NCBI GenBank assembly: GCA_023442905.1
Contig: JAEZWY010000080.1
Location: 1 to 15,120 of the forward strand
Direction of reading: 5' to 3'
DNA: 15,120 nucleotides
Origin: Bacillota bacterium
GTDB lineage: Bacteria > Bacillota > Bacilli > Lactobacillales > Aerococcaceae
Shown here piece after piece: positions 1-6,086 of this stretch. Numbering within the stretch: position 1 is the stretch's first letter; each line of letters starts with the position of its first letter. The notes under the pieces are model-generated. The model was not told where the DNA came from. It worked only from the letters and a program-made list of their open reading frames with translations, and ran no database searches. A program made the position numbers and the translations under genes.

Positions 1-1
1 G

Positions 2-58
2 ATTTTTAAAATCACTGGAAAGTCCTACCGTCTAAAAGGAAAGTTAAAAAGTGACTAA
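2..58 (+). CDS. istB: IstB-like transposition ATPase, C-terminal tail only
   Basis: Frame 2 reads an 18-residue tail, IFKITGKSYRLKGKLKSD, then TAA at 56-58. The pattern hydrophobic-x-I-x-G-x-SYRLK followed by basic residues resembles the C-terminus of IstB, the AAA+ helper ATPase that IS21-family elements encode downstream of the IstA transposase. The Walker motifs and the rest of the protein lie left of the window, so identification rests on this short tail plus the IS21-like terminal repeats that follow. A different protein with a similar basic tail cannot be excluded from 18 residues alone. Confidence 0.55.
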   Translation: MFKITGKSYRLKGKLKSD

Positions 59-66
59 CTAATTAA

Positions 67-121
67 ATTGCCCAAAACCTACATTTTTAGATTGCCGAAT
101 ACCTACAATTTTAAATTGCCC
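67..121 (+). repeat. Tandem 24-bp terminal repeats of the IS end
   Basis: Copy 1 (67-90) and copy 2 (91-114) match at 20 of 24 positions and share ATTGCC at the start and ACCTACA in the middle. A third copy starts at 115 (ATTGCCC) and is cut short by the element end. The spacing is exact, with no gaps. In IS21-family elements such multiple terminal repeats are taken to be transposase binding sites. Confidence 0.7.
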
Positions 122-164
122 TTGACAGCGTTGGCGGTATAGCATTGAAGACAGACGTAATCTG

Positions 165-1130
165 ATGAATAATCGCTTCTTATTTATCAGCTTACAAACA
201 GTAGCTGGTATTTGTTTGATGCTGTCTTCCTTTATTGTGGAAGGCGTTCGCTTTGATTTTCGTCCTGTATTATTTGCCTATACCATAGTTTATTTAGGCA
301 AGGAAATTGCATACCCATCAATGATCTTGATTGCAATTTGCCGCTTTTTATTTGGTGATTTATTAGTATCTAGCATAGGCCTTATAATTGTCTTTGCTTA
401 TATACTATTGAGTTTAGGATTGTTTGATCGTTTTAAAGAAAAATTTTCACCATTACTACAATTATGGATTTTAGTCCTTGTAACAACTATGATTACTATA
501 CCAGTTTCACTCGTTCGATTAGATGAAGCACCTAAAATATTTTTATCTTATTTATTGCTAGCTGGTCTTTCCTCTGTATTTATTTATATTTCTTATCATT
601 TCACCAATGATTTAGATAAATTGTACCAATCCTCTGTTCATGATAGCCTGACTAGACTATATAATGCCCGAAAATTAGAAGAAGATTTAGCGGAAATCTC
701 AAGAGATAACCATTCGTATTCAGTTCTGATTTTAGATATAGATAATTTTAAAAAATTAAATGATACATATGGACATCTTGTTGGAGACAAAGCTTTAGAA
801 GAAATTGGGATAGTTTTTAATGATTTGAAATCTGATTTATATGATTATTATCGCTATGGGGGTGAAGAGTTTGTCAGTTTGGTATTTGATTGGACTGGTC
901 AGAAAACGATAGATTTAGCGGAGACAATTCATCAAAAAATCTCTGAGATGGTCATATATAGTGAAGAGGGCGAAGTGATTACTTTTACTGTATCTATAGG
1001 GGTAGCGCACAGGAAGCCCCATGAAGATATGAAAATTACCTTACTTAGAGCAGATCAAGCACTTTATCAAGCAAAACATCAAGGAAAAAACCAAACAGTA
1101 AGTGATAAGAGAAATATAAATATTCACTAA
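165..1130 (+). CDS. Membrane GGDEF diguanylate cyclase, 5'-truncated by IS insertion
   Basis: This encodes a predicted diguanylate cyclase, making c-di-GMP from two GTP at the membrane. Residues about 5-145 form several membrane segments with the FDFRP...R-F-L-G-D pattern of the 5TM-5TMR_LYT sensor family. The GGDEF domain spans about 155-310: D160-S-L-T, metal-binding DIDNFK at 191-196, YGH at 202-204, the active-site GGEEF at 232-236 preceded by RY, SIGV at 277-280 and a C-terminal ADQALYQAKHQGKN. There is no RxxD inhibitory site five residues before GGEEF. ATG165 is the first in-frame start after the IS end but has only a poor ribosome site (GAAG, 14 nt away). The frame is open upstream to 126, encoding RWRYSIEDRRNL without a start, so the native first helix and promoter seem lost. 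The catalytic domain is complete; expression is doubtful. Confidence 0.85.
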   Translation: MNNRFLFISLQTVAGICLMLSSFIVEGVRFDFRPVLFAYTIVYLGKEIAYPSMILIAICRFLFGDLLVSSIGLIIVFAYILLSLGLFDRFKEKFSPLLQLWILVLVTTMITIPVSLVRLDEAPKIFLSYLLLAGLSSVFIYISYHFTNDLDKLYQSSVHDSLTRLYNARKLEEDLAEISRDNHSYSVLILDIDNFKKLNDTYGHLVGDKALEEIGIVFNDLKSDLYDYYRYGGEEFVSLVFDWTGQKTIDLAETIHQKISEMVIYSEEGEVITFTVSIGVAHRKPHEDMKITLLRADQALYQAKHQGKNQTVSDKRNINIH

Positions 1131-1207
1131 GCTATCAAATTTCATCATATCCGCATATTTCTTCATCTTCCCCCTAGGAATTTCAGCCTAAAGATTGATA
1201 CAATAGC

Positions 1208-1213
1208 TATAAT
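1208..1213 (+). promoter_or_regulatory. Candidate -10 box for the DUF368/PopT gene
   Basis: A perfect TATAAT lies 67 nt before the ATG. No good -35 hexamer sits at 16-18 bp: the TTGATA at 1195-1200 is only 7 bp away and TTTCAG at 1181 is 21 bp away. This is therefore a candidate only. Transcription would start near 1220, just before a hairpin. Confidence 0.35.
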
Positions 1214-1223
1214 ACAAGAGTAG

Positions 1224-1252
1224 ACTAGATAAGTCTTCTGTAGACATCTAGT
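1224..1252 (+). other. 5' leader hairpin upstream of the PopT gene
   Basis: ACTAGAT (1224-1230) pairs with ATCTAGT (1246-1252), and GTCT (1233-1236) pairs with AGAC (1242-1245), leaving a two-base AA bulge and a 5-nt loop. If transcription starts near 1220, this stem caps the 5' end of the mRNA. It is followed by AAAAAA and then the ribosome site AGAGGAG (1268-1274). It could protect the 5' end or influence translation; it is not followed by a T tract, so it is not a standard terminator. Confidence 0.4.
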
Positions 1253-1279
1253 AAAAAATGGAATGAAAGAGGAGAATAG

Positions 1280-2161
1280 ATGAATAATAAAAAAGATGTC
1301 GTTTTTTCGGCAGATTGGTTTATACGTGTACTTAAAGGTGCAGCTGTAGGTATTGGAGGTATCCTTCCAGGATTATCTGGTGGTGTATTAGCCGTTATTT
1401 TTGGACTATACGACCAAATCATTAACTTTTTAGCCAACATTACTGAAAACTTTTGGAAAAATGTCCGCTACTTTATTCCTGTGGGTATTGGTTTCTTGCT
1501 AGGAATCCTTGTATTCTCAATTTTTGTTGAAAAAGCATTTGGCTTATATGCAGCAATCTTTATTACCTTATTTATAGGCTTTGTAGTCGGCACATTACCT
1601 TCACTATTTAAATCTGCAGGTAAAGAAGGTAGAAGTACTTCTGATTTAACAATATTAGCAATTACGGCTATTATTATTTTTCTAATTATGTATTTTGGAG
1701 GTCAAGGTATTACACAAGTTACACCTTCCTTTATTGCTTGGGTTCTTTCTGGCGCTTTAATTGGTTTAGGTGTGATTGTACCTGGGATGAGTCCATCAAA
1801 CTTTTTAATTTACTTTGGTTTGTATGACAAAATGGCTGCTGGTATTGCTGCACTTGATTTTTCAGTTATTATTCCGCTTGGACTAGGTGGCTTACTATGT
1901 GTCATCGGCTTAGCTAAAGCAGCTGAGTGGGCCTTTAAACATTACTATTCAAAAATGTATCATTTTATTTTGGGGACAGTAATCGGTTCATCAATTGCAT
2001 TATTCCCAACACAAGTGTTTCCAGGTTTTTCTACTGAAGGATTAACAAACTCAGGTTTATCATTTATGAGTACTTTAATTTGGTGTGTAATTGCTTTTGT
2101 AATCGGTACAATCTTTTCACTTTGGTTCTCAAAAATAGAAGAAAAATATTCTAATGACTAG
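1280..2161 (+). CDS. popT: DUF368 (PopT-type) undecaprenyl-phosphate translocase
   Basis: This is a polytopic membrane protein of 293 aa, the usual length for DUF368. DUF368 proteins (PopT) are established as transporters that return undecaprenyl phosphate, the lipid carrier for peptidoglycan and other wall polymers, across the cytoplasmic membrane. The two internal repeats of the family are visible. The first has G-I-G-G-I-L-P-G-L-S-G-G at about 24-35, followed by FGLYD at 41-45; the second has G-V-I-V-P-G-M-S-P-S-N at about 164-174, followed by FGLYD at 179-183. Long hydrophobic segments fill the rest. The start is set by AGAGGAG five bases before ATG1280. A strong hairpin terminator follows immediately, so the gene is probably monocistronic. 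It lies beside a CHAD-domain gene with its own promoter. The family assignment is firm; the function is by family membership. Confidence 0.9.
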   Translation: MNNKKDVVFSADWFIRVLKGAAVGIGGILPGLSGGVLAVIFGLYDQIINFLANITENFWKNVRYFIPVGIGFLLGILVFSIFVEKAFGLYAAIFITLFIGFVVGTLPSLFKSAGKEGRSTSDLTILAITAIIIFLIMYFGGQGITQVTPSFIAWVLSGALIGLGVIVPGMSPSNFLIYFGLYDKMAAGIAALDFSVIIPLGLGGLLCVIGLAKAAEWAFKHYYSKMYHFILGTVIGSSIALFPTQVFPGFSTEGLTNSGLSFMSTLIWCVIAFVIGTIFSLWFSKIEEKYSND

Positions 2162-2168
2162 CTAGATT

Positions 2169-2203
2169 AAAACAGGTATCTCTTTTTAGGAGGTACCTGT
2201 TTT
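2169..2203 (+). terminator. Intrinsic terminator after the PopT gene
   Basis: AAAACAGGTA (2169-2178) pairs perfectly with TACCTGTTTT (2194-2203). The stem extends inward through TCTCT/AGGAG with wobble pairs to a small loop. The TTTT-A-TTTT run that follows completes a rho-independent terminator eight bases after the stop codon. Confidence 0.85.
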
Positions 2204-2205
2204 AT

Positions 2206-2234
2206 TTTACGATTAATAATTTATTTTGTATAAT
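2206..2234 (+). promoter_or_regulatory. Candidate promoter for the CHAD gene
   Basis: TTTACG (2206-2211, four of six matches to TTGACA) is separated by exactly 17 bp from a perfect TATAAT (2229-2234). Transcription would start near 2241, about 40 nt before ATG2280. The promoter begins directly behind the preceding terminator, which supports independent transcription. Confidence 0.55.
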
Positions 2235-2270
2235 GGCAAGATACAGGAGTAGATAGGTGTAGGGAAGGGA

Positions 2271-3053
2271 GTGAGGTTGATGGAAACGATTAAAGATGTA
2301 TTTGAACAACAGATATACAAAGTATCAGCTTTGTATATAGATTATCAGAATAATCCATTTTCCGTGAAACTTGTTCATGATCTAAGAGTAGCTATTCGAG
2401 AGTTACGAGGCCTCTTAAATTTTATCAAAAAACAGATTGATGAAGGATATTATGACCAGTTAAACCAACAATTAGCTGAGGCAGGACGTGTATTTAGTCC
2501 ACTTCGAGAATTGGATGTTTTATATGCCTATTGTGAGCGGTATGCAATTCATCATCCTGAAAATAGTAATCATTATTACGATTTATTTAATACCTTTATG
2601 AAAGACAGACGTTTAGAAATGAATCGAACTTTTAACAAAGGTAATATGGACACGGTTCAACAAGCAATTGAAAGTGCAAAGCGGGTAGTTGAATTAGATT
2701 TATTTGATCAAAAGAAGGATTGGAAAAAGTATGCACTCAAACGTTTCAAGAGAAAAAATAAAAAATTACGTCATGCCTACCAAGATGTAAATACTTTAGA
2801 CTACCAAGCAGTGCACGAGCTAAGGAAAAGTGCCAGGAAACTTCGTTATGCAGCTACTTATTTTAATGAGACATTACCAAAGGATTTAAACAAATATATT
2901 AAGGAAACCAAAGCTATTCAAACTGAATTAGGTGAAATAACGGATGCCCATGTAAATTATGATTTATTAAATGTATATGCTGAAAAAATAGACGATGAGC
3001 ATGTGCACAACTTATTACGCCAAATCCGAGACAGTATTGATTTATCAAAATAA
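2271..3053 (+). CDS. CHAD-domain protein (polyphosphate-binding family)
   Basis: This is an all-helical protein of 260 aa (257 if the later start is used) made of a CHAD domain alone. The family hallmark appears twice: VHDLRVAIRELR at 35-46 and VHELRKSARKLR at 181-192, each placing one conserved histidine next to a ladder of arginines and lysines. A LGEITDAH segment at 220-227 is also typical. CHAD domains are known to bind inorganic polyphosphate through this basic surface. No CYTH/triphosphatase domain is attached and no polyphosphate kinase is in view, so the cellular role is open. Start choice: GTG2271 and ATG2280 (residue 4) are both possible. AGGGAG at 2266-2271 lies at the better distance from ATG2280, so the ATG may be the real start. 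A bidirectional terminator follows. Confidence 0.88.
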   Translation: MRLMETIKDVFEQQIYKVSALYIDYQNNPFSVKLVHDLRVAIRELRGLLNFIKKQIDEGYYDQLNQQLAEAGRVFSPLRELDVLYAYCERYAIHHPENSNHYYDLFNTFMKDRRLEMNRTFNKGNMDTVQQAIESAKRVVELDLFDQKKDWKKYALKRFKRKNKKLRHAYQDVNTLDYQAVHELRKSARKLRYAATYFNETLPKDLNKYIKETKAIQTELGEITDAHVNYDLLNVYAEKIDDEHVHNLLRQIRDSIDLSK

Positions 3054-3073
3054 AAGTATTTAAGTGAGCAAAT

Positions 3074-3108
3074 AGAAAAAGCAGCTGGTTTGGCCAACTG
3101 CTTTTTCT
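3074..3108. terminator. Bidirectional terminator between CHAD gene and ABC operon
   Basis: AGAAAAAGCAG (3074-3084) pairs with CTGCTTTTTCT (3098-3108) around a 13-nt loop. With A runs on the left and T runs on the right, it can end transcription of the CHAD gene on the plus strand and of the ABC transporter operon on the minus strand. Confidence 0.8.
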
Positions 3109-3168
3109 GTAGTTTGTATTTGACTTATAGGATGCCTTAAAAGTTACGAGGGTATTTAATGCCTCTCG

Positions 3169-3927
3169 CTAGAATCGTTCATTAGCATATCTTGTTAAGA
3201 ATGCTTTAGTTCTTTCTTGTTTAGGTGTATCAATCACTTCTTTGGCTGGTCCTTGTTCAACAATTACACCTTTATCCATGAATACAATATTCGTTGATAC
3301 ATCTCTGGCAAAGGCCATTTCATGTGTCACAACAATCATCGTTAATCCTTCTTTAGCTAATTGCGTCATGGTTTCCAATACCTCACCGACCATTTCTGGG
3401 TCAAGGGCAGAAGTAGGCTCATCGAATAATAATACCTCAGGATCCATTGAAAGTGCACGCGCGATAGCTACACGTTGTTGTTGACCACCGGAAAGTTGTT
3501 CTGGACGAGCATCACGATATGGTGCCATGCCTACTTTTTCCAAGTTTTTGAGTGCAACTGCTTCTGCCTCAGCTTGACTACGGCCTAAAATCTTACGTTG
3601 GCCAACAGTACAATTTTCAAGTGCAGTGAAATTTTTAAATAAGTTAAATGATTGGAATACCATACCAACTTGGGTACGGTATTTATTAATATTCATTTTT
3701 TTACCATTTAAAATGGATTGCCCGTGATATAAAATATCGCCACCAGTTGGTTCTTCTAATAGGTTTAAACAACGTAGTAGGGTAGACTTTCCAGACCCAG
3801 AAGACCCAATAATAGAGGTAACTTGTCCTGGGCGTACTTGAAAGTCGATATCTCTAAGGACTAAATTTTCGCCAAAACGTTTTTCTAAATGTTGAACATT
3901 TAAGATTAGTTGATCTTGGTTTTGCAT
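3169..3927 (-). CDS. Amino-acid ABC transporter ATPase, probable lysine importer
   Basis: This is the cytoplasmic ATPase of a polar amino acid importer of the GlnQ/HisP type, 252 aa, full length. The motifs are intact: Walker A GSSGSGKST at 41-49, Q-loop Q92, signature LSGGQQQR at 145-152, Walker B VLLFDEP at 165-171, D-loop SALD and H-loop H202. The gene is the second of an operon. The start ATG (3925-3927) is preceded by GGAGG (plus-strand 3936-3940), which overlaps the stop codon of the permease gene, suggesting translational coupling. The intergenic gap is 12 bp. Substrate specificity comes from the partner gene; the upstream lysine riboswitch points to lysine rather than glutamine, although annotation pipelines would probably name it a glutamine transporter. 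Confidence 0.93.
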   Translation of the reverse strand: MQNQDQLILNVQHLEKRFGENLVLRDIDFQVRPGQVTSIIGSSGSGKSTLLRCLNLLEEPTGGDILYHGQSILNGKKMNINKYRTQVGMVFQSFNLFKNFTALENCTVGQRKILGRSQAEAEAVALKNLEKVGMAPYRDARPEQLSGGQQQRVAIARALSMDPEVLLFDEPTSALDPEMVGEVLETMTQLAKEGLTMIVVTHEMAFARDVSTNIVFMDKGVIVEQGPAKEVIDTPKQERTKAFLTRYANERF

Positions 3928-3939
3928 GTCTTTTTCCTC

Positions 3940-5607
3940 CTATTGTTCTTTTGGACTATTTACTACTGAATTCGTACTAGATTCATAGACATGGTAAGTC
4001 TTTTTCCCAGCCATTCTACTCTCAATAAAATTCAAGACACGAGTAGTTGTAAATGTTAATACGAAGTAGATAATGGCTGTAATTAAGAATGTTTGGAAGG
4101 TTAAGTATGTTGAACCTGCAGCAGACTTGGTAACGAAGAATAACTCAGTTACCGCAATTACATTCAATACAGACGTATCTTTAATATTGATTACAAATTC
4201 ATTACCCAAGGCTGGTAGGATTGAACGTATAGCTTGTGGTAACACAATTGTTGTCATTGTTTGATAATGGTTCATTCCAATTGCACGTGCAGCTTCTGTT
4301 TGGCCTTTATCTACTGAGGTAATACCACCACGAATAACTTCTGCAAGGTAAGCTCCTGTATTAATAGATACAATCAGTAATGCAGCGAACATAGTAGACA
4401 TTTGGAAGTTGAAGAATAATCTTGAACCATAGAAAATCATCATGGCTTGGACCATCATCGGCGTACCACGGAAAATTTCAATGTATGCAGAAATTAAAAA
4501 GTCGAATAATTTATAGAAAAAGTAACCGACTGGCTTTTGATCACGACGAACAATTAGCGAACGATAAATAGCAATTAGTAATCCGATAACGAAACCTATG
4601 ATAGTTGAACTTAAAGCAATAAACATAGTATTACCAGCACCAACTAAGAATTGAGAACCGTATGTTTGCCAAATTCCTGCTACCTCAGACCAGAAACCAG
4701 CACTTTCACCACGTTCATTAAGGTTTACCATATCTTCCATTAATTGGTCACGGTCAGCAGTTGGAATAATGCTTAAGGCTTCATTCATAATCGCTGTTAA
4801 TGGCGAATCTTTTCTAGTTGCTACGGCAATATCAGAAGTGACTTCGCCTAAATCAAATCCTTGACCTTCAGCAAATTCAACATAAGTTAGGTCAGGATTA
4901 GCTGCCACAGCAGCCATGGCACCAGGTTTTTCAGAGACATACGCATCAACTGAACCCGCACTCAGTGCTGTGATCATTGTAGGGAATGAATCTAAAGCAG
5001 TTGCTTGGTTGACATTAGGGATTTGTGGGATTAGATCATAATGGAAAGTGTTTAATTGACCAGTTACTGTGGTACCAGTAAAATCATCTAAGGTTGTTGC
5101 ATTAGCATATTCACCATCTGCCATTGTCACAAGAACAATATCAGATGAGTAATATGAATCTGAGAAGTCCATTTGTTCTAAACGTTCTGCTGTTGGTGAC
5201 ATACCAGCGATGATGACATCAATCATGCCAGATTCAAGAGCAGGCGGTAGACCGTCCCATTCTAATTTAACGATTTCAAGGTCTAAGCTAAGTGAATCAG
5301 CTAAACGCTTAGCGATTTGAACATCATAGCCGTTTGCGTATTCACCGTCAGAATTTGCTATAGGGACCGCACCATCAGCATCGGATGTTTGCGACCAGTT
5401 GAAAGGTGCATAGTTGGCTTCCATACCGACACGTAACACGCCATCTTGGTCTAAACCTTCTGCTAGCGCAGCTTCATCTACTTCAATAGTCGTACCTACT
5501 TCACTCGCCTCAACGAATGAAGATGTTGGTCCAACAACAGCAAATATAATGGTTAAAACAGCAATGAATACTTTTTGCCAAGTGTTACTTACTTTGTAAT
5601 TTTTCAT
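3940..5607 (-). CDS. ABC transporter binding protein-permease fusion, probable lysine importer
   Basis: This single 555-aa chain joins a solute-binding domain to a permease, as in the Lactobacillales GlnP-type importers but with one binding domain. It has an N-terminal signal segment (hydrophobic 13-30, possible cleavage near VEA-SE at 32-36). The SBP_bac_3 domain runs about 54-300: NYAPFNW at 65-71, GYDVQIAKRLA at 93-103, the ligand-loop pattern MSPTAERLEQMDFSDSYY at 136-153 and SAGSVDAYVSEKPGA at 216-230. The His/Glu/Gln/Opine permease domain runs about 320-535, with FRGTPMMVQ at 379-387 and the EAA loop at about 423-445 that docks the ATPase. It is first in the operon. GGGAGG (5615-5620) lies seven bases before ATG5607. 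The leader carries a lysine riboswitch and attenuator, so lysine is the predicted cargo; arginine or ornithine cross-transport cannot be excluded from sequence. Confidence 0.92.
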   Translation of the reverse strand: MKNYKVSNTWQKVFIAVLTIIFAVVGPTSSFVEASEVGTTIEVDEAALAEGLDQDGVLRVGMEANYAPFNWSQTSDADGAVPIANSDGEYANGYDVQIAKRLADSLSLDLEIVKLEWDGLPPALESGMIDVIIAGMSPTAERLEQMDFSDSYYSSDIVLVTMADGEYANATTLDDFTGTTVTGQLNTFHYDLIPQIPNVNQATALDSFPTMITALSAGSVDAYVSEKPGAMAAVAANPDLTYVEFAEGQGFDLGEVTSDIAVATRKDSPLTAIMNEALSIIPTADRDQLMEDMVNLNERGESAGFWSEVAGIWQTYGSQFLVGAGNTMFIALSSTIIGFVIGLLIAIYRSLIVRRDQKPVGYFFYKLFDFLISAYIEIFRGTPMMVQAMMIFYGSRLFFNFQMSTMFAALLIVSINTGAYLAEVIRGGITSVDKGQTEAARAIGMNHYQTMTTIVLPQAIRSILPALGNEFVINIKDTSVLNVIAVTELFFVTKSAAGSTYLTFQTFLITAIIYFVLTFTTTRVLNFIESRMAGKKTYHVYESSTNSVVNSPKEQ

Positions 5608-5621
5608 AAAATAACCTCCCG

Positions 5622-5666
5622 AAAATAATTAAAAGCCTCTACGGCAATAAATTGCAATAGAGGCTT
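5622..5666 (-). terminator. Attenuator terminator of the lysine riboswitch
   Basis: On the minus strand, AAGCCTCTA (5666-5658) and TAGAGGCTT (5641-5633) form a perfect 9-bp stem around a 16-nt loop, followed by TTAATTATTTT. The hairpin sits between the aptamer and the ribosome site of the transporter gene, the position expected for transcription attenuation. The T tract is interrupted, so termination may be moderate. Confidence 0.75.
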
Positions 5667-5682
5667 CCATTCGTACGCAGTT

Positions 5683-5698
5683 AGACCAACTCTGGTCT
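5683..5698 (-). other. Small linker hairpin between aptamer and attenuator
   Basis: AGACCA (5698-5693 on the minus strand) pairs with TGGTCT (5688-5683) around a 4-nt loop. It lies in the expression platform between the aptamer and the terminator. No T tract follows. It may act as a pause site or spacer; its role is unknown. Confidence 0.45.
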
Positions 5699-5715
5699 TT
5701 CGTCGTTACTCATAG

Positions 5716-5867
5716 GATAGCGCATCACTAGAATAAGTGACAGTCATAAACATATTTTGTTTATGCCCAATATTTCAACTTGGGGTTAAAATATTTCGGC
5801 GAATATTCCTTTCCATACTGTCATAGCTCCCGCTCGAGTATGTACTGATAAGCTCCGCACCTCTATC
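5716..5867 (-). promoter_or_regulatory. Lysine riboswitch (L box) aptamer
   Basis: Read on the minus strand, the leader shows the conserved L-box landmarks in order. GATAGAGGTGCGGAGC (5867-5852) and then AGTA (5846-5843) match the start of the aptamer. GGAAAGGAATATTCGCCGAA (5814-5795) matches the conserved GGAAAG...CGCCGAA core. GACTGTCA (5745-5738) and GCTATC (5721-5716) match its 3' part. The closing stem P1 is GATAG (5867-5863) with CTATC (5720-5716). The span of about 150 nt fits the family. In known examples lysine binding stabilises P1 and turns transcription off. The signature agrees with the B. subtilis lysC leader from memory; a covariance search was not run. Confidence 0.9.
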
Positions 5868-5884
5868 TCAATATATCGTATCCC

Positions 5885-5913
5885 ATCATACACGAAGAAT
5901 AATGAATTGTCAT
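5885..5913 (-). promoter_or_regulatory. Promoter of the lysine transporter operon
   Basis: On the minus strand, ATGACA (5913-5908, five of six matches to TTGACA) and TATGAT (5890-5885, five of six matches to TATAAT) are separated by exactly 17 bp. Transcription would begin near 5878, just before the first aptamer base, which is the usual arrangement for a riboswitch. Confidence 0.75.
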
Positions 5914-5951
5914 GAAAATCTGATTAAATCTTCCATATGAGCCCAAAAATA

Positions 5952-6053
5952 TTGCAAATTCATGAGTCTTTATCCCAGATAATGGCTAGGTCTAGCCATT
6001 ATCTGGGATAAATGGTAAAATATTTAAGATTATGAAAGCAAGATGATTTGCAA
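5952..6053. repeat. Nested inverted repeats: 44-nt palindrome inside outer arms
   Basis: The inner element is perfect. TTTATCCCAGATAATGGCTA (5969-5988) is the exact reverse complement of 5993-6012, with GGTC between them; only the central GT is formally unpaired. Around it, TTGCAAAT (5952-5959) is repeated inverted as ATTTGCAA (6046-6053), extended by CAT/ATG across a one-base bulge. The structure lies between the divergent lysine-transporter promoter and zapA. Neither side has a convincing T tract, no flanking duplication is visible, and no coding frame covers it. It could be a small mobile or repeated element, an operator, or a processed hairpin in the zapA leader. Confidence 0.7.
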
Positions 6054-6086
6054 AGACAAACAGTTAAAAAAGTTGGAGTGACAAAT

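Larger units (their letters stand above)
1..127 (+). mobile_element. Right end of an IS21-family insertion sequence (partial)
   Basis: The element enters from beyond the left edge. Three observations support it. The window opens with an IstB-like C-terminal peptide ending at 58. It is followed by two tandem 24-bp repeats and the start of a third (67-121), and multiple terminal repeats are typical of IS21-family ends. The stretch then ends in TTGACA at 122-127, whose terminal CA is the expected end of this family (TG...CA). The open frame of the neighbouring diguanylate cyclase begins immediately after this point, which marks the likely insertion junction. The left end and istA lie outside the window, so the target duplication cannot be checked. 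The exact last base could be off by a few nucleotides. Confidence 0.65.

Noticed and set aside
67..121. Tandem repeats as a CRISPR array or plasmid iterons
   Set aside because: There are only two complete copies, directly abutting with no spacers, and they sit between an IstB-like tail and an element end, which IS21-type terminal repeats explain better.
1195..1213. TTGATA plus TATAAT as a standard promoter of the PopT gene
   Set aside because: The two hexamers are only 7 bp apart; only the -10 box was kept as a weak candidate.
5683..5698. T-box leader or separate terminator between aptamer and attenuator
   Set aside because: The conserved T-box motif is absent and no T tract follows the small hairpin; the lysine-riboswitch landmarks account for the leader.
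6048..6086. TTG start giving ZapA 13 more residues
   Set aside because: No ribosome site precedes the TTG, while GGAG is correctly placed for ATG6087; the TTG also lies in the outer inverted repeat arm.
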